NCBI GenBank assembly: GCA_964019135.1
Contig: OZ025248.1
Location: 52,631,670-52,695,669, forward strand
Source of the DNA: Arenicola marina
Lineage: Eukaryota; Annelida; Polychaeta; Arenicolidae
Length of the DNA stretch: 64,000 nucleotides
Reading direction: 5' to 3'
The position numbers were made by a program, and so were the translations under genes. The notes beneath the pieces were generated by a model. It was not told where the DNA came from. It ran no database searches and worked only from the letters and a program-made list of their open reading frames with translations. Positions 23,212 through 36,540 of the stretch are shown here, one piece after another. The stretch's first letter is position 1, and each line of letters starts with the position of its first letter.

Positions 23212-26200
23212 GGCTTCCTCGTCACCCGGGAGGGAGCTTCCAACGTGTCAGGAGATGTCTCACGGCGGGACTTCCTCGTCACCCGGGAGGGAGCTTCCAA
23301 CGTGTCAGGAGATGTCTCACGGCGGGACTTCCTCGTCACCCGGGAGGGAGCTTCCAACGTGTCAGGAGATGTCTCACGGCGGGACTTCCTCGTCACCCGG
23401 GAGGGAGCTTCCAACGTGTCAGGAGATGTCTCACGGCGGGACTTCCTCGTCACCCGGGAGGGAGCTTCCAACGTGTCAGGAGATGTCTCACGGCGGGACT
23501 TCCTCGTCACCCGGGAAGGAGCTTCCAACGTGTCAGGAGATGTCCCACGGCGGGACTTCCTCGTCACTCGGGAGGGAGCTTCCAACGTGTCAGGAGATGT
23601 CTCACGGCGGGACTTCCTCGTCACTCGAGAGGGAGCTTCCAACGTGTCAGGAGATGTCTCACGGCGGGACTTCCTCGTCACCCGGGAGGGAGCTTCCAAC
23701 GTGTCAGGAGATGTCTCACGGCGGGACTTCCTCGTCACTCGGGAAGGAGCTTCCAACGTGTCAGGAGATGTCTCACGGCGGGACTTCCTCGTCACCCGGG
23801 AGGGAGCTTCCAACGTGTCAGGAGATGTCTCACGGCGGGACTTCCTCGTCACCCGGGAGGGAGCTTCCAACGTGTCAGGAGATGTCTCACGGCGGGACTT
23901 CCTCGTCACCCGGGAGGGAGCTTCCAACGTGTCAGGAGATGTCTCACGGCGGGACTTCCTCGTCACCCGGGAGGGAGCTTCCAACGTGTCAGGAGATGTC
24001 TCACGGCGGGACTTCCTCGTCACTCGAGAGGGAGCTTCCAACGTGTCAGGAGATGTCCCACGGCGGGACTTCCTCGTCACTCGGGAGGGAGCTTCCAACG
24101 TGTCAGGAGATGTCTCACGGCGGGACTTCCTCGTCACCCGGGAGGGAGCTTCCAACGTGTTAGGAGATGTCTCACGGCGGGACTTCCTCGTCACTCGGGA
24201 GGGAGCTTCCAACGTGTCAGGAGATGTCTCACGGCGGGACTTCACCCGGGAGGGGAGCTTCCAACGTGTACAGGAGATGTCTCACGGCGGGACTTCCTCG
24301 GTCACCCGGGAGGGAGCTTCCAGACGTGTCAGGAGATGTCGCACGGCGGGTACTTCCTCGTCACTCGGGGAGGGAGCTTCCAACGTGTCAGGAGATGTCT
24401 CACGGCGGGACTTCTCGTCACCCGGGAGGGAGCTTCCAACGTGTCAGGAGATGTCTCACGGCGGGACTTCCTCGTCACCGGGAGGGGAGCTTCCAACGTG
24501 TCAGGAGATGTCTCACGGCGGGACTTCCTCGTCACCCGGGAGGGAGCTTCCAACGTGTCAGGAGATGTCTCACGGCGGGACTTCCTCGTCACCTCGGGAG
24601 GGAGCTTCCAACGTGTCAGGAGATGTCTCACGGCGGGACTTCCTCGTCACCCGGGAGGGAGCTTCCAACGTGTCAGGAGATGTCTCACGGCGGGACTTCC
24701 TCGTCACCCGGGAGGGAGCTTCCAACGTGTCAGGAGATGTCTCACGGCGGGACTTCCTCGTCACCCGGGAGGGAGCTTCCAACGTGTCAGGAGATGTCTC
24801 ACGGCGGGACTTCCTCGTCACCCGGGAGGGAGCTTCCAACGTGTCAGGAGATGTCTCACGGCGGGACTTCCTCGTCACCCGGGAGGGAGCTTCCAACGTG
24901 TCAGGAGATGTCTCACGGCGGGACTTCCTCGTCACCCGGGAGGGAGCTTCCAACGTGTCAGGAGATGTCTCACGGCGGGACTTCCTCGTCACTCGAGAGG
25001 GAGCTTCCAACGTGTCAGGAGATGTCTCACGGCGGGACTTCCTCGTCACCCGGGAGGGAGCTTCCAACGTGTCAGGAGATGTCTCACGGCGGGACTTCCT
25101 CGTCACCCGGGAGGGAGCTTCCAACGTGTTAGGAGATGTCTCACGGCGGGACTTCCTCGTCACCCGGGAGGGAGCTTCCAACGTGTCAGGAGATGTCTCA
25201 CGGCGGGACTTCCTCGTCACCCGGGAGGGAGCTTCCAACGTGTCAGGAGATGTCTCACGGCGGGACTTCCTCGTCACCCGGGAGGGAGCTTCCAACGTGT
25301 CAGGAGATGTCTCACGGCGGGACTTCCTCGTCGCCCGGGAGGGAGCTTCCAACGTGTCAGGAGATGTCTCACGGCGGGACTTCCTCGTCACCCGGGAGGG
25401 AGCTTCCAACGTGTCAGGAGATGTCTCACGGCGGGACTTCCTCGTCACCCGGGAGGGAGCTTCCAACGTGTCAGGAGATGTCTCACGGAGGGACTTCCTC
25501 GTCACTCGGGAGGGAGCTTCCAACGTGTCAGGAGATGTCTCACGGCGGGACTTCCTCGTCACTCGAGAGGGAGCTTCCAACGTGTCAGGAGATGTCTCAC
25601 GGCGGGACTTCCTCGTCACCCGGGAGGGAGCTTCCAACGTGTCAGGAGATGTCTCACGGCGGGACTTCCTCGTCACCCGGGAGGGAGCTTCCAACGTGTC
25701 AGGAGATGTCTCACGGCGGGACTTCCTCGTCACCCGGGAGGGAGCTTCCAACGTGTCAGGAGATGTCTCACGGCGGGACTTCCTCGTCACTCGCGAGGGA
25801 GCTTCCAACGTGTCAGGAGATGTCTCACGGCGGGACTTCCTCGTCACCCGGGAGGGAGCTTCCAACGTGTCAGGAGATGTCTCACGGCGGGACTTCCTCG
25901 TCACCCGGGAGGGAGCTTCCAACGTGTCAGGAGATGTCTCACGGCGGGACTTCCTCGTCACTCGGGAGGGAGCTTCCAACGTGTCAGGGGATGTCTCACG
26001 GCGGGACTTCCTCGTCCCCCGGGAGGGAGCTTCCAACGTGTCAGGAGATGTCTCACGGCGGGACTTCCTCGTCCCCCGGGAGGGAGCTTCCAACGTGTCA
26101 GGAGATGTCTCACGGCGGGACTTCCTCGTCACTCGGGAGGGAGCTTCCAACGTGTCAGGAGATGTCTCACGGCGGGACTTCCTCGTCACCCGGGAGGGAG

Positions 26201-29200
26201 CTTCCAACGTGTCAGGAGATGTCTCACGGCGGGACTTCCTCGTCACTCGCGAGGGAGCTTCCAACGTGTCAGGAGATGTCTCACGGCGGGACTTCCTCGT
26301 CACTCGAGAGGGAGCTTCCAACGTGTCAGGAGATGTCTCACGGCGGGACTTCCTCGTCACTCGCGAGGGAGCTTCCAACGTGTCAGGAGATGTCTCACGG
26401 CGGGACTTCCTCGTCACTCGAGAGGGAGCTTCCAACGTGTCAGGAGATGTCTCACGGCGGGACTTCCTCGTCACTCGGGAGGGAGCTTCCAACGTGTCAG
26501 GAGATGTCTCACGGCGGGACTTCCTCGTCACCCGGGAGGGAGCTTCCAACGTGTCAGGAGATGTCTCACGGCGGGACTTCCTCGTCACTCGCGAGGGAGC
26601 TTCCAACGTGTCAGGAGATGTCTCACGGCGGGACTTCCTCGTCACTCGAGAGGGAGCTTCCAACGTGTCAGGAGATGTCTCACGGCGGGACTTCCTCGTC
26701 ACTCGCGAGGGAGCTTCCAACGTGTCAGGAGATGTCTCACGGCGGGACTTCCTCGTCACTCGAGAGGGAGCTTCCAACGTGTCAGGAGATGTCTCACGGC
26801 GGGACTTCCTCGTCACCCGGGAGGGAGCTTCCAACGTGTCAGGAGATGTCTCACGGCGGGACTTCCTCGTCACTCGCGAGGGAGCTTCCAACGTGTCAGG
26901 AGATGTCTCACGGCGGGACTTCCTCGTCACCCGGGAGGGAGCTTCCAACGTGTCAGGAGATGTCTCACGGCGGGACTTCCTCGTCACTCGCGAGGGAGCT
27001 TCCAACGTGTCAGGAGATGTCTCACGGCGGGACTTCCTCGTCACCCGGGAGGGAGCTTCCAACGTGTCAGGAGATGTCTCACGGCGGGACTTCCTCGTCA
27101 CTCGCGAGGGAGCTTCCAACGTGTCAGGAGATGTCTCACGGCGGGACTTCCTCGTCACCCGGGAGGGAGCTTCCAACGTGTCAGGAGATGTCTCACGGCG
27201 GGACTTCCTCGTCACTCGAGAGGGAGCTTCCAACGTGTCAGGAGATGTCTCACGGCGGGACTTCCTCGTCACTCGGGAGGGAGCTTCCAACGTGTCAGGA
27301 GATGTCTCACGGCGGGACTTCCTCGTCACCCGGGAGGGAGCTTCCAACGTGTCAGGAGATGTCTCACGGCGGGACTTCCTCGTCACTCGCGAGGGAGCTT
27401 CCAACGTGTCAGGAGATGTCTCACGGCGGGACTTCCTCGTCACTCGAGAGGGAGCTTCCAACGTGTCAGGAGATGTCTCACGGCGGGACTTCCTCGTCAC
27501 TCGCGAGGGAGCTTCCAACGTGTCAGGAGATGTCTCACGGCGGGACTTCCTCGTCACTCGAGAGGGAGCTTCCAACGTGTCAGGAGATGTCTCACGGCGG
27601 GACTTCCTCGTCACCCGGGAGGGAGCTTCCAACGTGTCAGGAGATGTCTCACGGCGGGACTTCCTCGTCACTCGGGAGGGAGCTTCCAACGTGTCAGGAG
27701 ATGTCTCACGGCGGGACTTCCTCGTCACTCGAGAGGGAGCTTCCAACGTGTCAGGAGATGTCTCACGGCGGGACTTCCTCGTCACCCGGGAGGGAGCTTC
27801 CAACGTGTCAGGAGATGTCTCACGGCGGGACTTCCTCGTCACTCGAGAGGGAGCTTCCAACGTGTCAGGAGATGTCTCACGGCGGGACTTCCTCGTCACT
27901 CGCGAGGGAGCTTCCAACGTGTCAGGAGATGTCTCACGGCGGGACTTCCTCGTCACTCGGGAGGGAGCTTCCAACGTGTCAGGAGATGTCTCACGGCGGG
28001 ACTTCCTCGTCACTCGGGAGGGAGCTTCCAACGTGTCAGGAGATGTCTCACGGCGGGACTTCCTCGTCACTCGAGAGGGAGCTTCCAACGTGTCAGGAGA
28101 TGTCTCACGGCGGGACTTCCTCGTCACTCGGGAGGGAGCTTCCAACGTGTCAGGAGATGTCTCACGGCGGGACTTCCTCGTCACTCGCGAGGGAGCTTCC
28201 AACGTGTCAGGAGATGTCTCACGGCGGGACTTCCTCGTCACTCGAGAGGGAGCTTCCAACGTGTCAGGAGATGTCTCACGGCGGGACTTCCTCGTCACTC
28301 GGGAGGGAGCTTCCAACGTGTCAGGAGATGTCTCACGGCGGGACTTCCTCGTCACCCGGGAGGGAGCTTCCAACGTGTCAGGAGATGTCTCACGGCGGGA
28401 CTTCCTCGTCACTCGCGAGGGAGCTTCCAACGTGTCAGGAGATGTCTCACGGCGGGACTTCCTCGTCACTCGAGAGGGAGCTTCCAACGTGTCAGGAGAT
28501 GTCTCACGGCGGGACTTCCTCGTCACTCGCGAGGGAGCTTCCAACGTGTCAGGAGATGTCTCACGGCGGGACTTCCTCGTCACTCGAGAGGGAGCTTCCA
28601 ACGTGTCAGGAGATGTCTCACGGCGGGACTTCCTCGTCACCCGGGAGGGAGCTTCCAACGTGTCAGGAGATGTCTCACGGCGGGACTTCCTCGTCACTCG
28701 CGAGGGAGCTTCCAACGTGTCAGGAGATGTCTCACGGCGGGACTTCCTCGTCACCCGGGAGGGAGCTTCCAACGTGTCAGGAGATGTCTCACGGCGGGAC
28801 TTCCTCGTCACTCGCGAGGGAGCTTCCAACGTGTCAGGAGATGTCTCACGGCGGGACTTCCTCGTCACCCGGGAGGGAGCTTCCAACGTGTCAGGAGATG
28901 TCTCACGGCGGGACTTCCTCGTCACTCGCGAGGGAGCTTCCAACGTGTCAGGAGATGTCTCACGGCGGGACTTCCTCGTCACCCGGGAGGGAGCTTCCAA
29001 CGTGTCAGGAGATGTCTCACGGCGGGACTTCCTCGTCACTCGAGAGGGAGCTTCCAACGTGTCAGGAGATGTCTCACGGCGGGACTTCCTCGTCACTCGG
29101 GAGGGAGCTTCCAACGTGTCAGGAGATGTCTCACGGCGGGACTTCCTCGTCACCCGGGAGGGAGCTTCCAACGTGTCAGGAGATGTCTCACGGCGGGACT

Positions 29201-32200
29201 TCCTCGTCACTCGCGAGGGAGCTTCCAACGTGTCAGGAGATGTCTCACGGCGGGACTTCCTCGTCACTCGAGAGGGAGCTTCCAACGTGTCAGGAGATGT
29301 CTCACGGCGGGACTTCCTCGTCACTCGCGAGGGAGCTTCCAACGTGTCAGGAGATGTCTCACGGCGGGACTTCCTCGTCACTCGAGAGGGAGCTTCCAAC
29401 GTGTCAGGAGATGTCTCACGGCGGGACTTCCTCGTCACCCGGGAGGGAGCTTCCAACGTGTCAGGAGATGTCTCACGGCGGGACTTCCTCGTCACTCGGG
29501 AGGGAGCTTCCAACGTGTCAGGAGATGTCTCACGGCGGGACTTCCTCGTCACTCGAGAGGGAGCTTCCAACGTGTCAGGAGATGTCTCACGGCGGGACTT
29601 CCTCGTCACCCGGGAGGGAGCTTCCAACGTGTCAGGAGATGTCTCACGGCGGGACTTCCTCGTCACTCGAGAGGGAGCTTCCAACGTGTCAGGAGATGTC
29701 TCACGGCGGGACTTCCTCGTCACTCGCGAGGGAGCTTCCAACGTGTCAGGAGATGTCTCACGGCGGGACTTCCTCGTCACTCGGGAGGGAGCTTCCAACG
29801 TGTCAGGAGATGTCTCACGGCGGGACTTCCTCGTCACTCGGGAGGGAGCTTCCAACGTGTCAGGAGATGTCTCACGGCGGGACTTCCTCGTCACTCGAGA
29901 GGGAGCTTCCAACGTGTCAGGAGATGTCTCACGGCGGGACTTCCTCGTCACTCGGGAGGGAGCTTCCAACGTGTCAGGAGATGTCTCACGGTGGGACTTC
30001 CTCGTCACTCGAGAGGGAGCTTCCAACGTGTCAGGAGATGTCTCACGGCGGGACTTCCTCGTCACTCGCGAGGGAGCTTCCAACGTGTCAGGAGATGTCT
30101 CACGGCGGGACTTCCTCGTCACCCGGGAGGGAGCTTCCAACGTGTCAGGAGATGTCTCACGGCGGGACTTCCTCGTCACCCGCGAGGGAGCTTCCAACGT
30201 GTCAGGAGATGTCTCACGGCGGGACTTCCTCGTCACCCGGGAGGGAGCTTCCAACGTGTCAGGAGATGTCTCACGGCGGGACTTCCTCGTCACCCGGGAA
30301 GGAGCTTCCAACGTGTCAGGAGATGTCTCACGGCGGGACTTCCTCGTCACTCGCGAGGGAGCTTCCAACGTGTCAGGAGATGTCTCACGGCGGGACTTCC
30401 TCGTCACTCGAGAGGGAGCTTCCAACGTGTCAGGAGATGTCTCACGGCGGGACTTCCTCGTCACCCGGGAAGGAGCTTCCAACGTGTCAGGAGATGTCTC
30501 ACGGCGGGACTTCCTCGTCACTCGCGAGGGAGCTTCCAACGTGTCAGGAGATGTCCCACGGCGGGACTTCCTCGTCACCCGGGAAGGAGCTTCCAACGTG
30601 TCAGGAGATGTCTCACGGCGGGACTTCCTCGTCACTCGCGAGGGAGCTTCCAACGTGTCAGGAGATGTCTCACGGCGGGACTTCCTCGTCACTCGAGAGG
30701 GAGCTTCCAACGTGTCAGGAGATGTCTCACGGCGGGACTTCCTCGTCACCCGGGAAGGAGCTTCCAACGTGTCAGGAGATGTCCCACGGCGGGACTTCCT
30801 CGTCACTCGGGAGGGAGCTTCCAACGTGTCAGGAGATGTCTCACGGCGGGACTACCTCGTCACCCGGGAGGGAGCTTCCAACGTGTCAGGAGATGTCTCA
30901 CGGCGGGACTTCCTCGTCACCCGGGAGGGAGCTTCCAACGTGTCAGGAGATGTCTCACGGCGGGACTTCCTCGTCACTCGAGAGGGAGCTTCCAACGTGT
31001 TAGGAGATGTCTCACGGCGGGACTTCCTCGTCACCCGGGAGGGAGCTTCCAACGTGTCAGGAGATGTCTCACGGCGGGACTTCCTCGTCACTCGAGAGGG
31101 AGCTTCCAACGTGTCAGGAGATGTCTCACGGCGGGACTTCCTCGTCACTCGAGAGGGAGCTTCCAACGTGTCAGGAGATGTCTCACGGCGGGACTTCCTC
31201 GTCACCCGGGAGGGAGCTTCCAACGTGTCAGGAGATGTCTCACGGCGGGACTTCCTCGTCACTCGAGAGGGAGCTTCCAACGTGTCAGGAGATGTCTCAC
31301 GGCGGGACTACCTCGTCACCCGGGAGGGAGCTTCCAACGTGTCAGGAGATGTCTCACGGCGGGACTTCCTCGTCACCCGGGAGGGAGCTTCCAACGTGTC
31401 AGGAGATGTCTCACGGCGGGACTTCCTCGTCACTCGAGAGGGAGCTTCCAACGTGTCAGGAGATGTCTCACGGCGGGACTTCCTCGTCACTCGAGAGGGA
31501 GCTTCCAACGTGTCAGGAGATGTCTCACGGCGGGACTTCCTCGTCACCCGGGAGGGAGCTTCCAACGTGCCAGGAGATGTCTCACGGCGGGACTTCCTCG
31601 TCACCCGGGAGGGAGCTTCCAACGTGTCAGGAGATGTCTCACGGCGGGACTTCCTCGTCACTCGAGAGGGAGCTTCCAACGTGTCAGGAGATGTCTCACG
31701 GCGGGACTTCCTCGTCACTCGAGAGGGAGCTTCCAACGTGTCAGGAGATGTCTCACGGCGGGACTTCCTCGTCACTCGAGAGGGAGCTTCCAACGTGTCA
31801 GGAGATGTCTCACGGCGGGACTTCCTCGTCACCCGGGAGGGAGCTTCCAACGTGTCAGGAGATGTCTCACGGCGGGACTTCCTCGTCACTCGCGAGGGAG
31901 CTTCCAACGTGTCAGGAGATGTTTCACGGCGGGACTTCCTCGTCACCCGGGAGGGAGCTTCCAACGTGTCAGGAGATGTCTCACGGCGGGACTTCCTCGT
32001 CACTCGAGAGGGAGCTTCCAACGTGTCAGGAGATGTCTCACGGCGGGACTTCCTCGTCACCCGGGAGGGAGCTTCCAACGTGTCAGGAGATGTCTCACGG
32101 CGGGACTTCCTCGTCACTCGAGAGGGAGCTTCCAACGTGTCAGGAGATGTCTCACGGCGGGACTTCCTCGTCACCCGGGAGGGAGCTTCCAACGTGTCAG

Positions 32201-33521
32201 GCGATGTCTCACGGCGGGACTTCCTCGTCACCCGGGAGGGAGCTTCCAACGTGTCAGGAGATGTCTCACGGCGGGACTTCCTCGTCACCCGGGAGGGAGC
32301 TTCCAACGTGTCAGGAGATGTCTCACGGCGGGACTACCTCGTCACCCGGGAGGGAGCTTCCAACGTGTCAGGAGATGTCTCACGGCGGGACTTCCTCGTC
32401 ACTCGGGAGGGAGCTTCCAACGTGTCAGGAGATGTTTCACGGCGGGACTACCTCGTCACTCGGGAGGGAGCTTCCAACGTGTCTGGAGATGTCTCACGGC
32501 GGGACTTCCTCGTCACTCGGGAGGGAGCTTCCAACGTGTCAGGAGATGTTTCACGGCGGGACTACCTCGTCACTCGCGAGGGAGCTTCCAACGTGTCAGG
32601 AGATGTCTCACGGCGGGACTTCCTCGTCACTCGGGAGGGAGCTTCCAACGTGTCAGGAGATGTCTCACGGCGGGACTTCCTCGTCACCCGGGAGGGAGCT
32701 TCCAACGTGTCAGGAGATGTCTCACGGCGGGACTTCCTCGTCACTCGGGAGGGAGCTTCCAACGTGTCAGGAGATGTCTCACGGCGGGACTTCCTCGTCA
32801 CCCGGGAGGGAGCTTCCAACGTGTTAGGAGATGTCTCACGGCGGGACTTCCTCGTCACTCGGGAGGGAGCTTCCAACGTGTCAGGAGATGTCTCACGGCG
32901 GGACTTCCTCGTCACCCGGGAGGGAGCTTCCAACGTGTCAGGAGATGTCTCACGGCGGGACTTCCTCGTCACTCGGGAGGGAGCTTCCAACGTGTCAGGA
33001 GATGTCTCACGGCGGGACTTCCTCGTCACCCGGGAGGGAGCTTCCAACGTGTTAGGAGATGTCTCACGGCGGGACTTCCTCGTCACTCGGGAGGGAGCTT
33101 CCAACGTGTCAGGAGATGTCTCACGGTGGGACTTCCTCGTCCCCCGGGAGGGAGCTTCCAACGTGTCAGGAGATGTCTCACGGCGGGACTTCCTCGTCAC
33201 CCGGGAGGGAGCTTCCAACGTGTCAGGAGATGTCTCACGGCGGGACTTCCTCGTCACTCGGGAGGGAGCTTCCAACGTGTCAGGAGATGTCTCACGGCGG
33301 GACTACCTCGTCACTCGCGAGGGAGCTTCCAACGTGTCAGGAGATGTTTCACGGCGGGACTACCTCGTCACTCGGGAGGGAGCTTCCAACGTGTCTGGAG
33401 ATGTCTCACGGCGGGACTTCCTCGTCCTCCGGGAGGGAGCTTCCAACGTGTTAGGAGATGTCTCAGGGCGGGACTTCCTCGTCACCCGGGAGGGAGCTTC
33501 CAACGTGTCAGGAGATGTCTG
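23212..33521. repeat. 57-bp minisatellite, about 181 units
   Basis: The unit is 57 bp (19 codons) and contains GGGAGGGAGCTTCCAACGTG and CTCACGGCGGGACTTCCTC. All three plus-strand frames and one minus-strand frame are free of stops in the common unit. This gives frames of 3885 and 3470 codons that encode nothing but 19-residue repeats such as TREGASNVSGDVSRRDFLV. Units differ mainly at the ACC/ACT and CGG/CGA/CGC sites. An irregular patch with many small indels lies at 24236-24600, and a 32-unit block is duplicated at 26359-30006. I find no start, splice or signal-peptide context, so I call it a satellite rather than a gene. Confidence 0.95.
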
Positions 33522-33546
33522 ACGGCGCCTTTCTCAGCCACCCTCA

Positions 33547-34375
33547 GCCTCACTCAGCCTCGCTCTACCTCCCAGCCTCGCTCTGCCTCCCCGCCACGCT
33601 CTGCCTCCCAGCCTCGCTCTACCTCTCAGCCTCGCTCTACCTCCCAGCCTCGCTCTACCTCTCAGCCTCGCTCTGTCTCCCAGCCTCGCTCTACCTCTCA
33701 GCCTCGCTCTGTCTCCCAGCCTCGCTCTACCTCTCAGCCTCGCTCTACCTCCCAGCCTCGCTCTACCTCTCAGCCTCGCTCTACCTCCCAGCCTCGCTCT
33801 ACCTCCCAGCCTCGCTCTACCTCTCAGCCTCGCTCTACCTCCCCGCCTCGCTCTACCTCCCAGCCTCGGTCTACCTCCCAGCCTCGCTCTACCTCTCAGC
33901 CTCGCTCTACCTCCCCGCCTCGCTCTACCTCCCAGCCTCGCTCTACCTCTCAGCCGCGCTCTACCTCTCAGCCTCGCTCTACCTCCCAGCCTCGCTCTAC
34001 CTCCCAGCCTCGCTCTACCTCCCAGCCTCGCTCTACCTCCCAGCCTCGCTCTACCTCCCAGCCTCGCTCTACCTCCCAGCCTCGCTCTACCTCTCAGCCT
34101 CGCTCTACCTCCCAGCCTCGCCCTACCTCCCAGCCTCGCTCTACCTCTCAGCCTCGCTCTGTCTCCCAGCCTCGCTCTACCTCTCAGCCTCGCTCTGTCT
34201 CCCAGCCTCGCTCTACCTCTCAGCCTCGCTCTACCTCCCAGCCTCGCTCTACCTCTCAGCCTCGCTCTACCTCCCAGCCTCGCTCTACCTCCCAGCCTCG
34301 CCCTACCTCCCAGCCTCGCTCTGCCTCCCAGCCTCGCTCTACCTCCCAGCCTCGCTCTACCTCCTACTCTCGCTC
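33547..34375. repeat. 18-bp minisatellite, about 46 units
   Basis: The unit is of the form CAGCCTCGCTCTACCTCC, with CCC/CTC and ACC/GTC/GCC variants. It starts about 25 bp after the end of the 57-bp array. It is pyrimidine-rich on the plus strand and encodes a SQPRST hexapeptide repeat in one frame. The surrounding sequence gives no evidence that it is translated. Confidence 0.95.
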
Positions 34376-36540
34376 TACCTATCGCTGTGTCTATCGTAAC
34401 TTCTTTTCTCACCCTCTCAGCCTATCTGCCTCTCTACCTACGTTAACCTCTACTCGTTTTAACATATCTCAGCCTTTCTCTGCCCTCCACCCCCTCCCAC
34501 TCTCTTCTCTCGTTCTTGGCATCTCAGTTTCTCCCGTGCACTCCCTTTCTCTTCCCTTTTCTTCTTCCCGTCAGCTGTTTGCTCAGTGTGTCCTCTTTCT
34601 TTTCTTCTCATTTTCCTCCTTTCCCATTCTCCCTCACTCTGCCCAAGCACCCTCTATCTCGGCCAGCTAGCGGGCTTGACTATATACAGAACGGCTGGGT
34701 CACGCTACAAAGGTTTTTGACCTGTCGTTACTGTTGGCCTTTCGCCAGGTGTGGGCTGGATCTGCTCAATCTTCCGGCATCTCAGTCTCAGCCTCTTCCA
34801 CATGCCGCCGCTTTGTGGCGCCACTGTTCGTCTCTGCCGTCGTATCCTTATGGCGCTGAGTGTGGAGGATCCGCGAGCCGCCCCCCCCACCCCTCATTTT
34901 TGCCTAAATGATATATTTTTATATATTATTTAGTCAATAATTCTTCCACTTCGATTGCACTCTGGAGCCACGAGGCTACCTAGATCGCCAGCAAATACAT
35001 TTTGTTTCGGGGGGGGGGGGGGGGGGCAGTCTACTCATTAAGCACACGAAGTGAGACGTCATATAGCATTAGCGACACAGGCACAGGCACCAAATAGGTT
35101 GTGGCTTGGGTTCACGGGCGTTGGCCGCTGACGCCAAACTCTCTATTTATACGCCTGACGCCCATGAAAAGGCCTCGAGGGGCAGGCATTGCTGCGTATT
35201 GTGTGAAAGCATTTCCATGGTAACGCGCAATCTGCGCCGCAAGGCGCGGTTAGCGCTGAGATGTGCCGCCTATCCTCGAGATTATGTCTCTCTCCCCCCT
35301 CTGGAGAAAACTGTGTCAGGTGCTAGCGGGCGGCGTTATTATCGCATAACGGCTCTTTCTGCGCAAGGAGACCTGCATCATTCCTTGTTAGTCAAGTATG
35401 TGTCGTGTAGAAATAGTTATTTTCTCATTTGAGTCATTAAGGAATAGATTTGCATTGTTCTGTTCATGAGAAGCTGGCAATGTCGGGGTAGGGTACCGGG
35501 ACTGAGAGGATAGTCAGCATATGACGTGAACATTGTCGTGACTGGTGTAGAGTTCTTTAGGTTTCATATTCGTATATATGTTTATGCGTCTTTTACCGTA
35601 CTTGTCACCGTACTTGGCTTGGATGCGGTCTATAGTCGCGAATTGTGGGACGGATACGGTGTGTTTGTCCAGCCAGTCTCTGGCGACGATACCCAAGTCT
35701 TGTTTAAACACTTAACCACGCAAGGTTAACTACCGATAGGTCTTAAATAATCAGCAGATGACCGCCCATCGCTCAACTCAGCTATCAGTGCAACATACGG
35801 ACTGAGACAACGCCCCCCGTCCGCCTAATTCTCCTTCATCCGATAACCTGTTATTTGACCACGCGGCAGATGTCTAGGGAATCAAACATCGCTTTGAATT
35901 GCTTCACTCATTGTATCGATCGGCCGAGTCCCAAGTTCTGATCGAAACGCCTTCTGCCGCAGAGGAGCGTTTGATAAGTTGTGCCCCAGGGCTGTCCTAG
36001 TGGCGAGTGGACAACCATCCCGATGACTCTTCCATGCAAACAAAAAGCCTCTTGATCAATCGACGTTGTTGGTTGTGTCGCCTGCACTTTACAGCGTTTG
36101 GAGGCACAATAAGCTGGAGCGTCTCACCGCGCTGCGACGGCAGGTCTCGGAGCATTCAAGTGGAGAGGGAGGGACCTTTTGTTTGAGAAGACGCTATGGC
36201 GTGGGGACGTCAGATGTACACGGTCCCTGTGTCCAGGGATGCCGTCGGGGGGCCGGACCCACCGTAACATACCCTGGGCTGGGGGAGACGAGGCTCAAGG
36301 AACATTCGGTCGATAGGTCAGGCCTTGTTTGTTCAAATGAATGGCGTGACGTCAAGCAAAGAACTGATTTCAGTATTTTGAGACCGCGTTTTATATAATA
36401 GAATATGCCAGGCTCTAATTTTGTGTCGTCAATACTGTGTTTTTTTTCGTATTTTGGTGGCCGGTTGTTGGTTCTTTTAGTCGCTGTTGGCTCCTCCACA
36501 AGTTACCGCTCTTCGGACTCGCGTACGTATTCGAAATGAA
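34376..36540. other. No recognised gene; CT-rich flank and G18 tract
   Basis: A pyrimidine-rich continuation of the array flank runs from 34376 to about 34650. There is a G18 run at 35009-35026 and a TGACGTCA octamer at 36347-36354. The open frames at 35106-35432 and 36066-36398 have no recognised domain. Confidence 0.35.

Noticed and set aside
13527-24245. Open frames of 790-1642 codons on the minus strand of the 35-bp array
   Set aside because: They cycle through all phases of a stop-poor 35-bp unit and are equally long in overlapping frames. One even runs through the N gap. There is no coding evidence.
23013-34670. A 3885-codon open frame (and a 3470-codon one in another phase) through the 57-bp and 18-bp arrays
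   Set aside because: The frames consist almost wholly of 19- and 6-residue repeats. Several phases are open at once because the unit lacks stops and has a length divisible by three, and no start context, domain or splice signal is seen. The constraint-like pattern in one phase is reported as a finding instead.
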